Shown: in pieces, positions 1 to 7,638 of the stretch
Layout: each line of letters starts with the position of its first letter
Numbering within the stretch: position 1 is the stretch's first letter
NCBI RefSeq assembly: GCF_009497895.1
Contig: NZ_CP033116.1
Location: forward strand, 1,736,001 to 1,800,000
DNA from: Halopseudomonas pelagia
Lineage (GTDB): Bacteria; Pseudomonadota; Gammaproteobacteria; Pseudomonadales; Pseudomonadaceae
Direction: 5' to 3'
Length of the DNA: 64,000 bases
Notes under the pieces: model-generated
What the model was told of the DNA's origin: nothing
What the model saw: only the letters and a program-made list of their open reading frames with translations
The model's database searches: none
Program-made: the position numbers and the translations under genes

Positions 1-107
1 GCCCAGGTACCCAAAGCGGCAAAACCCACAAACAGACAGGCGAGGGCGAATAGCCGACCCACCGAAGTACCAGGTTGAAGTGGTGCGGATTTGGAGCTAC
101 GGGGCAT
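1..107 (-). CDS. N-terminus of an unidentified membrane-anchored protein (partial)
   Basis: An open frame runs leftward from an ATG at 107 and leaves the window after 35 codons. The visible part has a short basic, Ser/Pro-rich start followed by a hydrophobic stretch (about residues 20-36, Leu/Ala/Val/Gly-rich with one Cys). That looks like a single N-terminal membrane anchor or uncleaved signal. No Shine-Dalgarno sequence is convincing; AAGTGA lies about 10 nt upstream. It is divergent from ffs. Family unknown; coding is inferred only from the open frame and the signal-like composition. Confidence 0.45.
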   Translation of the reverse strand, partial: MPRSSKSAPLQPGTSVGRLFALACLFVGFAALGTW

Positions 108-253
108 GGGTCGTTCACTTTATCAGGGCAAAATGCAGTTTAACGTGAATCCTCGTGGGTCCGAATACTAAAAGGCCATTTTCTTGCTCCCCGTTTGAAA
201 GGCGTTTTCACCATGCGGGCAATGCGTTGGATGCTGTTGGCGACAGCAACGGC

Positions 254-281
254 TTGTAAGTTCTCGCCAAGCCGTTACAAT
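254..281 (+). promoter_or_regulatory. Probable promoter of the 4.5S RNA gene
   Basis: TTGTAA (254-259) and TACAAT (276-281) are separated by 16 nt and lie about 30 nt before the mature 5' end of ffs. That distance suits a precursor with a short 5' leader removed by RNase P, as in E. coli. Each box has mismatches to consensus, so this is a pattern match only. Confidence 0.5.
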
Positions 282-311
282 AGCGCGGCCCGTCCAGTAC
301 GGGTTTGTTAT

Positions 312-424
312 GGTGGCCCTGTCGGTCCCCTCGCAATGATTCGCCGTTAACCTGGTCAGGCCCGGAAGGGAGCAGCCACAGCGGTTATATCGTGTGCCGG
401 GGTGTGGCTGGCGGGGCTGCCACC
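312..424 (+). ncRNA. ffs: 4.5S RNA, signal recognition particle RNA
   Basis: This is the RNA part of the bacterial signal recognition particle. It pairs with Ffh to deliver nascent inner-membrane proteins to FtsY. The conserved apical core is plain: GGTCAGGCCCGGAAGGGAGC (355-374), carrying the GGAA tetraloop, with its partner CGTGTGCCGGGGTGTGGCTG (391-410). The outer ends GGTGGC (312-317) and GCCACC (419-424) pair. The length of about 113 nt fits the short gammaproteobacterial form. Its position just before dnaX is conserved in Pseudomonas. Exact ends are set by the terminal pairing and may be off by a few nucleotides. Confidence 0.93.
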
Positions 425-549
425 CAATATATCCCGCTTTATTTCTCGCTTTTACTCTCTTGTTTCTCGCCGTCGTGCATCTCGCAATGTCGCCCCGCTT
501 TGGGTACAGTAGCGCTTGCCTTCAGATCAGACCGGACTACAGACATCCA

Positions 550-2625
550 ATGAGTTATCAGGTACTTGCCCGTAAATGGCGTCCGCGCCTGTTCCGTGAA
601 ATGGTCGGCCAGACCCACGTTTTGCAGGCCCTGATCAATGCCCTGGATCATGACCGCCTGCATCACGCCTACCTGTTCACCGGTACTCGCGGTGTGGGTA
701 AGACCACCATCGCGCGTATTCTGGCTAAATGCCTGAACTGCGAAACCGGCGTCAGCTCCGAACCTTGTGGCGTGTGTTCCGCGTGCAAAGAGATTGACGA
801 GGGCCGTTTTGTCGACCTGATTGAAGTCGACGCGGCCAGCCGGACCAAGGTCGAAGACACCCGTGAACTGCTCGACAACGTGCAATATGCGCCGTCCAGA
901 GGCCGTTACAAGGTCTACCTGATTGACGAAGTGCACATGCTCTCCAGCCACAGTTTCAATGCGTTGCTGAAGACGCTGGAAGAGCCTCCGGAACATGTCA
1001 AATTTCTATTGGCGACTACCGACCCGCAAAAACTCCCGGTAACCGTACTGTCCCGTTGCTTGCAGTTCTCGCTGAAGAACATGCTGCCGGAGAAGATTGT
1101 CGATCACCTCAAGCACGTGCTGGGCGAGGAGATGATCCGCTTCGACGAGGAGTCGTTATGGCTACTCGGCCGCGCCGCCGATGGTTCCATGCGCGACGCC
1201 TTGAGTCTGACTGATCAGGCCATAGCCTTCGGTAACGGTGCTTTGCAGATTGCCGATGTGCGTTCGATGCTCGGTACTATCGATCACGGCCAGGTATTCG
1301 GTCTGCTCGACGCGCTTGCGGGCCATGATGCGCCCGGCGTGTTGGCTGCCGTGGCCCAGCTAGCCGAGCAAGGTGTGGACTTTGCTGGTGTATTGGCAGA
1401 ACTGATCTCTACCTTGCAGCGCGTGGCCATCGCCCAGGTATTACCCGCTGCGGCTGACAACAGCCTGGGTGACCAGGAGCGCATTCTGGATCTGGCGGGT
1501 CGCTTGAGTGGCGAAGATGTGCAGTTGTTCTATCAACTCGGGCTGCATGGCCGTCGCGATCTGCCGCTTGCGCCCGACCCGCGTGGCGGCTTCGAGATGG
1601 CCTTGCTGCGCATGCTGGCGTTTCGGCCGGGCAGTCTGTCACAGGACTCGGCCGCGCCCTCTTCGGCGCCGCCGGGAAAGTCCTCGGGGCTCAGCCAGGC
1701 CAAGGCTGAATCCCCGCTTCCCGTACTGGCCTCCGGTAGGGATGTTGCCAAGACCCATCCCACGGCCGCTGCTGATGATCACCAAGTCCGGCATGAACCG
1801 ACTGAGCGCGCTGAGCCCAAGGTAAGTGCGTCGCCGGACACCAGTGAGCCAACCCCTGCCGTCGCGGCCACTGCGGCTGCTAACTCGTCTCCTGCAGTAG
1901 AACCGGTTACAGACGCTGGACAGGCTGACGGCTCTGCTGCGCCGCAGTTGACTGCGGCTTCGGCAGACACCAGTACGCGCATGCCCTCTGGGCAGCCGTT
2001 GAAGGCAGGGGTGCCAGTGAAGCCGCCACTGGAAGAGCCCCCGGCGGAATGGCTGCAGGCTATCCCGGACGATGATGCGGCTGACGATAATATTGATGTG
2101 GATGCTGATGAAGCGCTGGATATCAGCCAATATCTGGGCGACTGGCAGGCTGAAGCGGAGGCTGCCGAGACTCTGGCTGAAGAGGTGGTCCAGGCGCAGG
2201 ACACTATCAGCGATCTACCGCCTGCCAGCGGCCTGGCTGCTGAATGGTTGGAGATCTTTCTGGGGCTGGGCCTCAGTGGTCTGACACAGAGCATCGCCGC
2301 GCATTGCGAGCTGGTGGAGCGATCTGCTGATGCCTGGACGTTGCATCTGGATCCCGGACACAGCGCGCTGTATAACGAGAACCATCGGCTGCGGCTGCAG
2401 CAGGCAATCAATGAGCATTTGAACCTGAGCATCACGCTGGAGGTCAAAACCACAGCGCCAGAGCAGGAAACGCCAGCGATCGCGGCTGCCAGGCGCAAGT
2501 TCAAGCGTCAGCAGGAGGCGGAATCGAGCATTCGTCAGGATCCGCTGGTCATGAGCTTGATGCAGACGTTTTCTGCAGAAATATGCGCTGAGAGTATTCG
2601 TCCGATTGACGCGGCGAAACCCTGA
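550..2625 (+). CDS. dnaX: DNA polymerase III subunit tau (and probably gamma)
   Basis: This is the clamp-loader ATPase that also ties the replicative polymerases and DnaB together. Walker A GTRGVGKT is at residues 45-52. The zinc cysteines C64, C73, C76 and C79 have the same spacing as E. coli. Walker B LIDEVH is near 125-129, sensor-1 LLATTDP near 153-159, and the SRC arginine-finger motif at 168-170. Domains I-III end near residue 365. A low-complexity Ala/Pro/Ser linker and an acidic C-terminal tau region follow, for 691 aa in all. The frame stays open upstream to 394, but that part overlaps 4.5S RNA, and [12 protein letters not shown] is the family's usual start. The Shine-Dalgarno is weak. 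It is the first gene of a dnaX-ybaB-recR operon. A putative -1 frameshift signal lies at codons 376-377 (listed separately). Confidence 0.97.
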   Translation: MSYQVLARKWRPRLFREMVGQTHVLQALINALDHDRLHHAYLFTGTRGVGKTTIARILAKCLNCETGVSSEPCGVCSACKEIDEGRFVDLIEVDAASRTKVEDTRELLDNVQYAPSRGRYKVYLIDEVHMLSSHSFNALLKTLEEPPEHVKFLLATTDPQKLPVTVLSRCLQFSLKNMLPEKIVDHLKHVLGEEMIRFDEESLWLLGRAADGSMRDALSLTDQAIAFGNGALQIADVRSMLGTIDHGQVFGLLDALAGHDAPGVLAAVAQLAEQGVDFAGVLAELISTLQRVAIAQVLPAAADNSLGDQERILDLAGRLSGEDVQLFYQLGLHGRRDLPLAPDPRGGFEMALLRMLAFRPGSLSQDSAAPSSAPPGKSSGLSQAKAESPLPVLASGRDVAKTHPTAAADDHQVRHEPTERAEPKVSASPDTSEPTPAVAATAAANSSPAVEPVTDAGQADGSAAPQLTAASADTSTRMPSGQPLKAGVPVKPPLEEPPAEWLQAIPDDDAADDNIDVDADEALDISQYLGDWQAEAEAAETLAEEVVQAQDTISDLPPASGLAAEWLEIFLGLGLSGLTQSIAAHCELVERSADAWTLHLDPGHSALYNENHRLRLQQAINEHLNLSITLEVKTTAPEQETPAIAAARRKFKRQQEAESSIRQDPLVMSLMQTFSAEICAESIRPIDAAKP
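1674..1716 (+). promoter_or_regulatory. Putative programmed -1 frameshift signal in dnaX
   Basis: The heptamer G GGA AAG (1674-1680) sits in the zero frame as X XXY YYZ at codons 376-377. After a 4-nt spacer comes a stem-loop: CGGGG (1685-1689) pairs with CCCCG (1712-1716), and TCAGCC (1691-1696) pairs with GGCTGA (1704-1709). The loop is 7 nt and there is a small internal loop. After a -1 slip, translation would add nine residues and stop at the TGA at 1707-1709, giving a product of about 386 aa that ends just after clamp-loader domain III. The geometry is read directly. That slippage occurs, and that it makes a gamma subunit, is inference by analogy with E. coli dnaX. Confidence 0.6.
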
Positions 2626-2661
2626 ATTTAATTACCTTACCTTTGAAACGAGGACAGCATC

Positions 2662-2988
2662 ATGATGAAAGGCGGCATGGCCGGGCTGATGAAGCAGGCG
2701 CAGGAAATGCAGGAAAAGATGCAGAAAATGCAAGAAGAGCTGGCTAATGCCGAAGTGACCGGGCAATCAGGTGCTGGTCTGGTGTCGGTTATTATGAATG
2801 GTCGGCATGACGTCAAACGGGTGAGTCTGGATGACAGCCTCATGAGCGAAGACAAGGAGATCCTTGAGGATCTGGTGGCGGCTGCTTTCAACGATGCAGT
2901 GCGCAAGCTGGAAACCAACAACAAGGAAAAGATGGCCGGCCTGACCCAAGGTATGAACCTGCCTGACGGCTTCAAGATGCCTTTCTGA
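2662..2988 (+). CDS. ybaB: YbaB/EbfC family nucleoid-associated protein
   Basis: This is a small dimeric DNA-binding protein of the YbaB/EbfC family, thought to act on nucleoid structure and often encoded between dnaX and recR. The 108-aa product has the typical N-terminal helix rich in Met, Gln and Lys ([18 protein letters not shown]). Its central ITGRHDVKR-like strand and DGFKMPF end are also typical. GAGGA lies 8-11 nt before the two tandem ATG codons at 2662 and 2665, so the exact start is ambiguous by one codon. It lies 36 nt after dnaX and 29 nt before recR, in the same operon. Confidence 0.95.
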   Translation: MMKGGMAGLMKQAQEMQEKMQKMQEELANAEVTGQSGAGLVSVIMNGRHDVKRVSLDDSLMSEDKEILEDLVAAAFNDAVRKLETNNKEKMAGLTQGMNLPDGFKMPF

Positions 2989-3017
2989 TTTATCCACTAT
3001 TTGTGCAAGGCTGCTAA

Positions 3018-3632
3018 ATGAGTTTCAGCCCTTTGATTCGCCGTTTGATTGATGGCCTGCGCGGCTTGCCGGGAGTCGGTCCAAAGACCGCCCAGCGTAT
3101 GGCGCTGCATTTGCTGGAACGTGACCGCGATGTGGCTCGGCATCTGGCCGACGCTTTGCACGCCGCGATGGATGGTGTCGGCTATTGCAGCCGTTGCCGC
3201 ACCCTGAGCGAGCACGACGTTTGCGCCATCTGCAGTGATCCACGACGTGACAGCAGCTTGCTGTGTATTCTGCAGAGCCCTGCGGACGTTTGGGCAGTTG
3301 AGCAGGCCGGAGGGTTCCACGGGCGCTATTTCGTGCTCAAGGGTCAACTGTCGCCGATTGACGGGTTGGGTCCTGAAGAGATCGGTATTCCCGCGCTGCT
3401 CGAAGCCGTGGAGAGATCAGCGATCGAGGAAAGCGCGGTAGCCGAGGTGATTCTGGCTACCAACCCGACGGTCGAGGGCGAAGCGACCGCGCATTATATT
3501 GCCAACTTGCTCAAGCCCAGAGGTATCAAGGTGTCGCGCATTGCGCACGGTGTGCCGCTGGGAGGCGAGTTGGAATATATTGATGGCGGCACGCTGGCCC
3601 ATGCGCTGGCAGGGCGAACGCCAATCCTCTGA
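3018..3632 (+). CDS. recR: Recombination mediator protein RecR
   Basis: RecR works with RecF/RecO to load RecA on SSB-coated single-stranded gaps. The 204-aa protein shows a helix-hairpin-helix near residues 10-30 ([13 protein letters not shown]) and a four-cysteine zinc finger C57-C60-C69-C72. A Toprim domain follows from about 80 to 175, and the C-terminal Walker-B-like [12 protein letters not shown] segment is present. Length and motif order match the family. It is the third gene of the dnaX-ybaB-recR operon and is convergent with the pirin gene, whose stop lies 24 nt away. An 8-bp stem (3647-3654 with 3666-3673) spans the junction but has no T-run. Confidence 0.96.
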   Translation: MSFSPLIRRLIDGLRGLPGVGPKTAQRMALHLLERDRDVARHLADALHAAMDGVGYCSRCRTLSEHDVCAICSDPRRDSSLLCILQSPADVWAVEQAGGFHGRYFVLKGQLSPIDGLGPEEIGIPALLEAVERSAIEESAVAEVILATNPTVEGEATAHYIANLLKPRGIKVSRIAHGVPLGGELEYIDGGTLAHALAGRTPIL

Positions 3633-3656
3633 CGTTGGCCCTGTCTGACGCCTGCC

Positions 3657-4526
3657 TCAACTGGCCAGGCGTCCGTCGCGATAATCGCGCAGCGCCTGTT
3701 CGATTTCTTCTCTGCTGTTCATCACGAACGGGCCGTACTGCACTATGGGTTCGCCCAACGGCTTGCCGGCAATCACCAGCACTTTCGCGCCCTCGTTTCC
3801 AGCCGATATTGCTATCCGATTGCCGGGGCCCAGCCGACCCAGACGGCTCTTGTCCAATGGCTTATCTTGTTCGCGGCCGTGGTGTGTGACCTGCCCCTCA
3901 TAGACATAAAGCATGGCATTCAGGTGCATGGACAGCGGCAGCTCAACGCGCTCGCCCGGTAGCAGGTGCAGATCCAGATACAGCGGCTCGGTACTTTTGC
4001 CGGTGATGGGGCCGGATATGGAGCCCTTGCCCAGGTCGATTTCGCCCGCTATGACTCTGACCATGCCTCCACCGGAAAGCCGTTGCTCGGCGACGCTGGA
4101 AGAGGGCAAGTCGGTATAGGACGCAGGCTGCATTTTTTCCGCGCCAGGCAGATTCACCCAGAGTTGAAAGCCGCGCATCCGACCAGAGGCCTGCTGCGGC
4201 ATTTCCGAATGAATAATGCCTTTGCCTGCGGTCATCCACTGCACTCCGCCCGGTTCGAGCAAACCGCGGTTGCCCAGGTGGTCCTCGTGCAACATGCGAC
4301 CTTCAAGCATGTAGGTGACGGTTTCAAAGCCCCGGTGCGGATGCGATGGGAAGCCGCCAACATAGTCGGCTGCTTCATCGGAGCCAAATTCATCGAGCAT
4401 CAGAAAAGGGTCAAAGCGTTCGGCACCACTGCCACCGAACACGCGTTTGAGCTTGACGCCATCACCATCTGACGCGGCTTGGCCCAGCAGCACTTCAACC
4501 AGATCGCGATTAACTGAGGTAGACAT
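3657..4526 (-). CDS. Pirin family protein
   Basis: This is a bicupin protein of the pirin family, whose members bind one metal ion; some bacterial members degrade quercetin or modulate enzymes. The 289-aa product keeps the metal ligands in human-pirin order: H62 and H64 (FPSHPHRGFETVTY), then H106 and E108 (GIIHSEMP). The C-terminal cupin follows from about residue 165. The frame extends nine codons further, but AGGAG at 4534-4538 lies 7 nt before the ATG at 4526, which I take as the start. The substrate cannot be told from sequence. The upstream region holds unusual palindromes (listed separately), so regulated expression is likely. It is monocistronic and convergent with recR. Confidence 0.9.
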   Translation of the reverse strand: MSTSVNRDLVEVLLGQAASDGDGVKLKRVFGGSGAERFDPFLMLDEFGSDEAADYVGGFPSHPHRGFETVTYMLEGRMLHEDHLGNRGLLEPGGVQWMTAGKGIIHSEMPQQASGRMRGFQLWVNLPGAEKMQPASYTDLPSSSVAEQRLSGGGMVRVIAGEIDLGKGSISGPITGKSTEPLYLDLHLLPGERVELPLSMHLNAMLYVYEGQVTHHGREQDKPLDKSRLGRLGPGNRIAISAGNEGAKVLVIAGKPLGEPIVQYGPFVMNSREEIEQALRDYRDGRLAS

Positions 4527-4553
4527 GACATATCTCCTATTAAGGTATGTCAT
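4525..4553 (-). promoter_or_regulatory. Inverted repeat enclosing the pirin Shine-Dalgarno
   Basis: ATGACATA (4525-4532) and TATGTCAT (4546-4553) are perfect 8-bp arms around a 13-nt spacer. In the transcript, read on the minus strand, the AGGAG ribosome site falls in the loop and the first two bases of the AUG start codon lie in the stem. It could be a DNA operator for a dimeric repressor or an RNA hairpin limiting initiation. The sequence alone does not decide. Confidence 0.5.
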
Positions 4554-4568
4554 TAGTCTAAAGAGGGA

Positions 4569-4614
4569 TTAATCGATTAAATAGTGCAAAAAATGCCCGC
4601 TTTAAATCGATTTA
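4569..4614. promoter_or_regulatory. Two ATCGAT-centred 12-bp palindromes (candidate operators)
   Basis: TTAATCGATTAA (4569-4580) and TAAATCGATTTA (4603-4614) are both perfect palindromes. They share the centre A-ATCGAT-T and are 34 bp apart centre to centre. They lie between the pirin gene start and the 3' end of the next gene, in AT-rich DNA. This spacing and symmetry suggest tandem sites for a dimeric regulator controlling the pirin gene. The regulator is unknown, and none is encoded next to it. Confidence 0.5.
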
Positions 4615-4628
4615 TTTGATCTGAAGTG

Positions 4629-4898
4629 TTATTCACCGGCTTTCGCTTTCAGTTCCTTGTTAATACGGTCATAGGCTTCGCAGGCGCCGTGGTCGCTGCG
4701 TGTAGGGTCACGCAATTGCAATCCCAATAACTGCTTATGCAGCTCGTTGGCTTTGGCCTGGTCACCGTCGGCGAGCCGATGGATAGTTTCAGCCACTTCC
4801 TCAGCCTTGGCTTGGGCTTCTTCGGGTGTACAGGCATAGGCTGGCAAAGCGGCCATGCCGAAGAGGGCGGTAATTACCAGACCCGTTAGTATTTTCAT
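4629..4898 (-). CDS. Small secreted protein of unknown function
   Basis: The 89-aa product has a classic Sec signal peptide (MKI start, hydrophobic core, AYA-like cleavage site near residue 22-23). A mature part of about 65 residues follows, mostly helical and charged, with two cysteines (CTPEEA at its start and GACEAYDRI) that could form a disulfide in the periplasm. GAGG at 7-8 nt supports the ATG at 4898. A TTG one codon upstream is also possible. No family is recognised with certainty. It resembles short periplasmic helical proteins annotated as hypothetical in Pseudomonas. It stands alone, divergent from the binding-protein gene at 5103. Confidence 0.75.
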   Translation of the reverse strand: MKILTGLVITALFGMAALPAYACTPEEAQAKAEEVAETIHRLADGDQAKANELHKQLLGLQLRDPTRSDHGACEAYDRINKELKAKAGE

Positions 4899-5012
4899 CA
4901 AGTAACCTCGTTGACTGCTCGTGTTAACGGCTTGCTAAACGCAAACGTTATCGTAACGACAATACTACTTCGCACCAAGCGCTGGCTTGTACCTGCGCTG
5001 CGGAGAATAAAA

Positions 5013-5039
5013 TTGAAACAGCTAATGCCTTGCTATAGT
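5013..5039 (+). promoter_or_regulatory. Probable extended -10 promoter
   Basis: TTGAAA (5013-5018) and TATAGT (5034-5039) lie 15 nt apart, and TGC directly precedes the -10 box, giving an extended -10 element that can compensate for the short spacer. It lies about 64 nt before the ATG of the binding-protein gene. Confidence 0.45.
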
Positions 5040-5102
5040 GAATGACAGGAGTAGCTTACGCACGACAATTAATGCTCCTGCGACATTCTTTCGCACTTAC
5101 TA

Positions 5103-5849
5103 ATGAGAGTCAGCATGCTGATTTCAGTTCCCCGACTAGCTATCCTGCTGTTGTGTCTCGGAGCCGCGCCAGCGCTGGGCGAGAGCTTCAAGGTCGGATT
5201 TGGTACGGACAAACCGCCGTACATTTTCGAAGGCGAAGCACGCGGGCTGGAATACGATATTGTGCTTGCCGCATTTGCCCAGCAGCAGCGCGAAGTGCAG
5301 CCCTATCACGCGCCGCTGGAGCGTCTGCATCGTATGCTCGAACGCGGCGAGCTGGACGCCATCACCTCTACCAACACCACCAGCGGGATACCCGCGCACT
5401 ATTCCGCCATCTACATCGAATACCAGAACGTGGCTGTGTCACTCGCCGCACGCAATGTGCAGCTTACGGGTATCGAGGATCTTGGTCTGTACTCGGTCAG
5501 CGCCTTCCAGCGTGCTCGGTTTCTACTCGGCGACGAGTTTCGCAGTATGGCGCTGAACAACCGCCGCTACCGGGAGGAAGCCCGCCAGGTGACCCGCAAC
5601 ATGCTGCTGTATGCCGGCCGAGTTGACGTCATGATTGGTGATCGGAGAATTTTTCGCGCTTTTGATCCGGTGGTGGCCGACCGTGTGGATATTCATCAGC
5701 CGGTGGTTGAACACGACTTGTTTCCTCCCACCGGCTACCGGGTAGGCTTTGTCCGGGATGCGGATCGTGACTTGTTCGACCAGGGGCTTGCGGCGATCAT
5801 CGACAGCGGTGAGTATCAGCGTATTGAAGCGCGATATGCAGAGTATTGA
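5103..5849 (+). CDS. Periplasmic substrate-binding protein, SBP_bac_3 type, orphan
   Basis: The protein has a signal peptide (hydrophobic core LAILLLCLG, cleavage near ALGES). A two-lobe bacterial family-3 solute-binding fold follows: the start FKVGFGTDKPPYIFE and the LEYDIV segment are typical of amino-acid-type binding proteins. At 248 aa the length is normal. No ABC permease or ATPase gene is nearby, so it may serve a distant transporter or act as a sensor-type binding protein; the ligand is unknown. The ATG at 5103 has no Shine-Dalgarno. GAGAG at 5105-5109 would favour the in-frame ATG at 5115, which leaves a normal signal peptide, so translation may start there. Confidence 0.82.
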   Translation: MRVSMLISVPRLAILLLCLGAAPALGESFKVGFGTDKPPYIFEGEARGLEYDIVLAAFAQQQREVQPYHAPLERLHRMLERGELDAITSTNTTSGIPAHYSAIYIEYQNVAVSLAARNVQLTGIEDLGLYSVSAFQRARFLLGDEFRSMALNNRRYREEARQVTRNMLLYAGRVDVMIGDRRIFRAFDPVVADRVDIHQPVVEHDLFPPTGYRVGFVRDADRDLFDQGLAAIIDSGEYQRIEARYAEY

Positions 5850-5963
5850 ATGCCGACTGATTCGTTGACTGAATAAACGCTGATTGCGCCCGAAACTGAG
5901 CTGATTTGTTGCGTCGCATTGGTTAGTCTCTGAGCTGACAATAACAAAAAGATCGGACATATC

Positions 5964-7295
5964 ATGCTTATTCAACAACCGCGCCTTACCGCGTATCTCC
6001 CCTCGCTGATTCTGGTAACTCTGATGGCTACTCACACTCCTTCACTGGCGCAGGATAAAGCCCCAGCATTGCCAACTCCCGATAGCGTACGCCTGGATAA
6101 ACTGCAATTGATGCAAGGTTTTCCACCCGCCGCGGACAAACAGGTGACGGCCGCTAATTTCTTGAGCGAATACCCCAAACTGCGCTGGGCATTTCACCAT
6201 ATGCGCGAACTGCTGCCTTCCCGCAACGTCGCCAGGGGCCCCGGCGCGGCTGTTCCGTTGCCAGCCGGAGATGATCGGCGGGCGGAGATTGATGCGCTGA
6301 CCTTTACCGGCCCGGACGGTAACACACTGAGTTTTGCCGACTACCTGACGGCGTCTTTCGCGGACGCGACCTTGATCATGCTCGATGGCAAAGTCATTTA
6401 TCAGGCCTATCACGAGGGAATGCCGGAACAGAATCCGCACATGATGTGGTCTATGACCAAGTCTTTCGCTGGTTTGCTCGCAACTCAGCTGATGGAGGAG
6501 GGCATCCTTGATGGCCAGACGTTGGTCACTGAATATGTGCCGGAATTGCAAGGCAGCGGCTGGGAGGGCGCCACCCTCCAGCAGTTGCTGAATATGACCG
6601 CAGATATCGACTACAGCGAAGTCTATGCCGATGCGGATTCCGACGTCATCAAGTACGCCTTCGCCGCGGGCATGCTGCCGGTCCCTGCCGACTTTGCCGG
6701 ACAGCGCGAGCTGTACAGCTACCTGCCGACCATCGGCGCCGACGGTGAGCACGGCGAGCGATTCATGTATCGCACGGTGCATACCGAAGTGCTCGGCTGG
6801 GTACTGCGCAAGGCTACCGGCAAACACCTGGCGCAGCTGATCAGTGAGCGCATCTGGACCAAGCTGGGTACCGAGCATGACGCCTATCTGCTAGTGGACC
6901 GCCATGGTGCCGAGTGGGCCGGCGCCGGTATGAATGCCAGCCTGCGCGATCTGGCGCGATTCGGCGAGATGATGCGGCTTGAGGGCCGATATAACGGCGA
7001 GCAGATCGTCAGCGCCAAGGCGGTCAAAGCGATACGCGAGGGCGCCGATAGAGAAGCTTTCAAGGCTTCAGGTCGGGATTTTCAGCCAGGTTATTCCTAC
7101 CGTAACCAATGGTGGATCAGCCATAACGCCGATGGGGCTTTCGAGGCGTTGGGGGTCCATGGTCAGATGATCCACGTCAACCCGACAGTTGGCCTGGTGG
7201 TGGTGCGGTTGTCGTCGCACCCGGTAGCCAGCTCAGCCTTTACGTTCCCGACCACGCTCCCGGCGATGCAGGCGCTGGCTGACCTGCTGCGCTGA
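5964..7295 (+). CDS. Exported serine hydrolase, beta-lactamase/NylB-like family
   Basis: The 443-aa protein starts with a signal peptide (cleavage near SLAQDKA), so it should act in the periplasm or outside. The hydrolase domain carries the Ser-x-x-Lys nucleophile motif S163-M-T-K166 (MMWSMTKSFAG), a following Tyr at about 269 (FMYRTVHTEVLGW) as the usual catalytic base, and HGQ at 399-401 in place of KTG. This set is typical of class C beta-lactamase-related esterases and 6-aminohexanoate-dimer hydrolase-like proteins. It does not have the YxN of true AmpC enzymes, so beta-lactam resistance is not implied. The substrate is unknown. It is transcribed alone, 114 nt after the binding-protein gene. 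Confidence 0.88.
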   Translation: MLIQQPRLTAYLPSLILVTLMATHTPSLAQDKAPALPTPDSVRLDKLQLMQGFPPAADKQVTAANFLSEYPKLRWAFHHMRELLPSRNVARGPGAAVPLPAGDDRRAEIDALTFTGPDGNTLSFADYLTASFADATLIMLDGKVIYQAYHEGMPEQNPHMMWSMTKSFAGLLATQLMEEGILDGQTLVTEYVPELQGSGWEGATLQQLLNMTADIDYSEVYADADSDVIKYAFAAGMLPVPADFAGQRELYSYLPTIGADGEHGERFMYRTVHTEVLGWVLRKATGKHLAQLISERIWTKLGTEHDAYLLVDRHGAEWAGAGMNASLRDLARFGEMMRLEGRYNGEQIVSAKAVKAIREGADREAFKASGRDFQPGYSYRNQWWISHNADGAFEALGVHGQMIHVNPTVGLVVVRLSSHPVASSAFTFPTTLPAMQALADLLR

Positions 7296-7339
7296 CAGGC
7301 AGGGCTCATTCGCTATAGGAAGTATCGCCGCGTGGGTGT

Positions 7340-7567
7340 TTAGTTGAACATCTCTGCCGGCACGTCGCGGCGGTGCGCCAGACTGGTGTCACCGCTGTCG
7401 GCGTGGTAGACGATGACCACATCGCCCTTGATGATCTGCTTGCGCAGTCGCTCAACGCGCTGGTCCAGGCTGGCATCATAGCCATTGTCGGTGCCGTCAC
7501 GGGTAACAAAATCCTCAAGCATGCGCTCAAGGGTGGCGGGGTCCAGAAGGTCGTGGGGTATCAGCAC
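7340..7567 (-). CDS. YheU family protein (UPF0270)
   Basis: This is a 75-aa conserved protein of the YheU/UPF0270 family, function unknown. The start MLIPHDLLDPATLERMLEDF and the VTRDGTDNG core match E. coli YheU closely in length and layout. Translation begins at a GTG, with AGGAAG 8 nt upstream. The gene is divergent from the TauE/SafE permease gene and convergent with the serine hydrolase gene, with 44 nt between stops. Confidence 0.9.
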   Translation of the reverse strand: MLIPHDLLDPATLERMLEDFVTRDGTDNGYDASLDQRVERLRKQIIKGDVVIVYHADSGDTSLAHRRDVPAEMFN

Positions 7568-7638
7568 AGTGTCTACTTCCTCGATGACATGAGCGCAGAT
7601 GATACACTGCGCGGCTTGTCGATAACGTCTGGCTTGCG

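Noticed and set aside
213..350. Short frame from ATG 213 into ffs
   Set aside because: 45 codons, overlaps the ffs promoter and RNA, no ribosome site.
305..553. 82-aa frame overlapping 4.5S RNA, and the upstream extension of dnaX to 394
   Set aside because: Both run through the structured ffs RNA. The family start of DnaX is at 550.
550..2625. E. coli-type A AAA AAG frameshift site in dnaX
   Set aside because: No such heptamer exists in the gene; the GGGAAAG signal at 1674 is proposed instead.
3647..3673. 8-bp stem at the recR-pirin junction as a terminator
   Set aside because: GACGCCTG/CAGGCGTC pair perfectly, but no T-run follows on either strand and half of it is pirin coding sequence.
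5964..7295. Beta-lactamase resistance gene
   Set aside because: SxxK is present but YxN and KTG are not; the protein fits esterase/NylB-type hydrolases.
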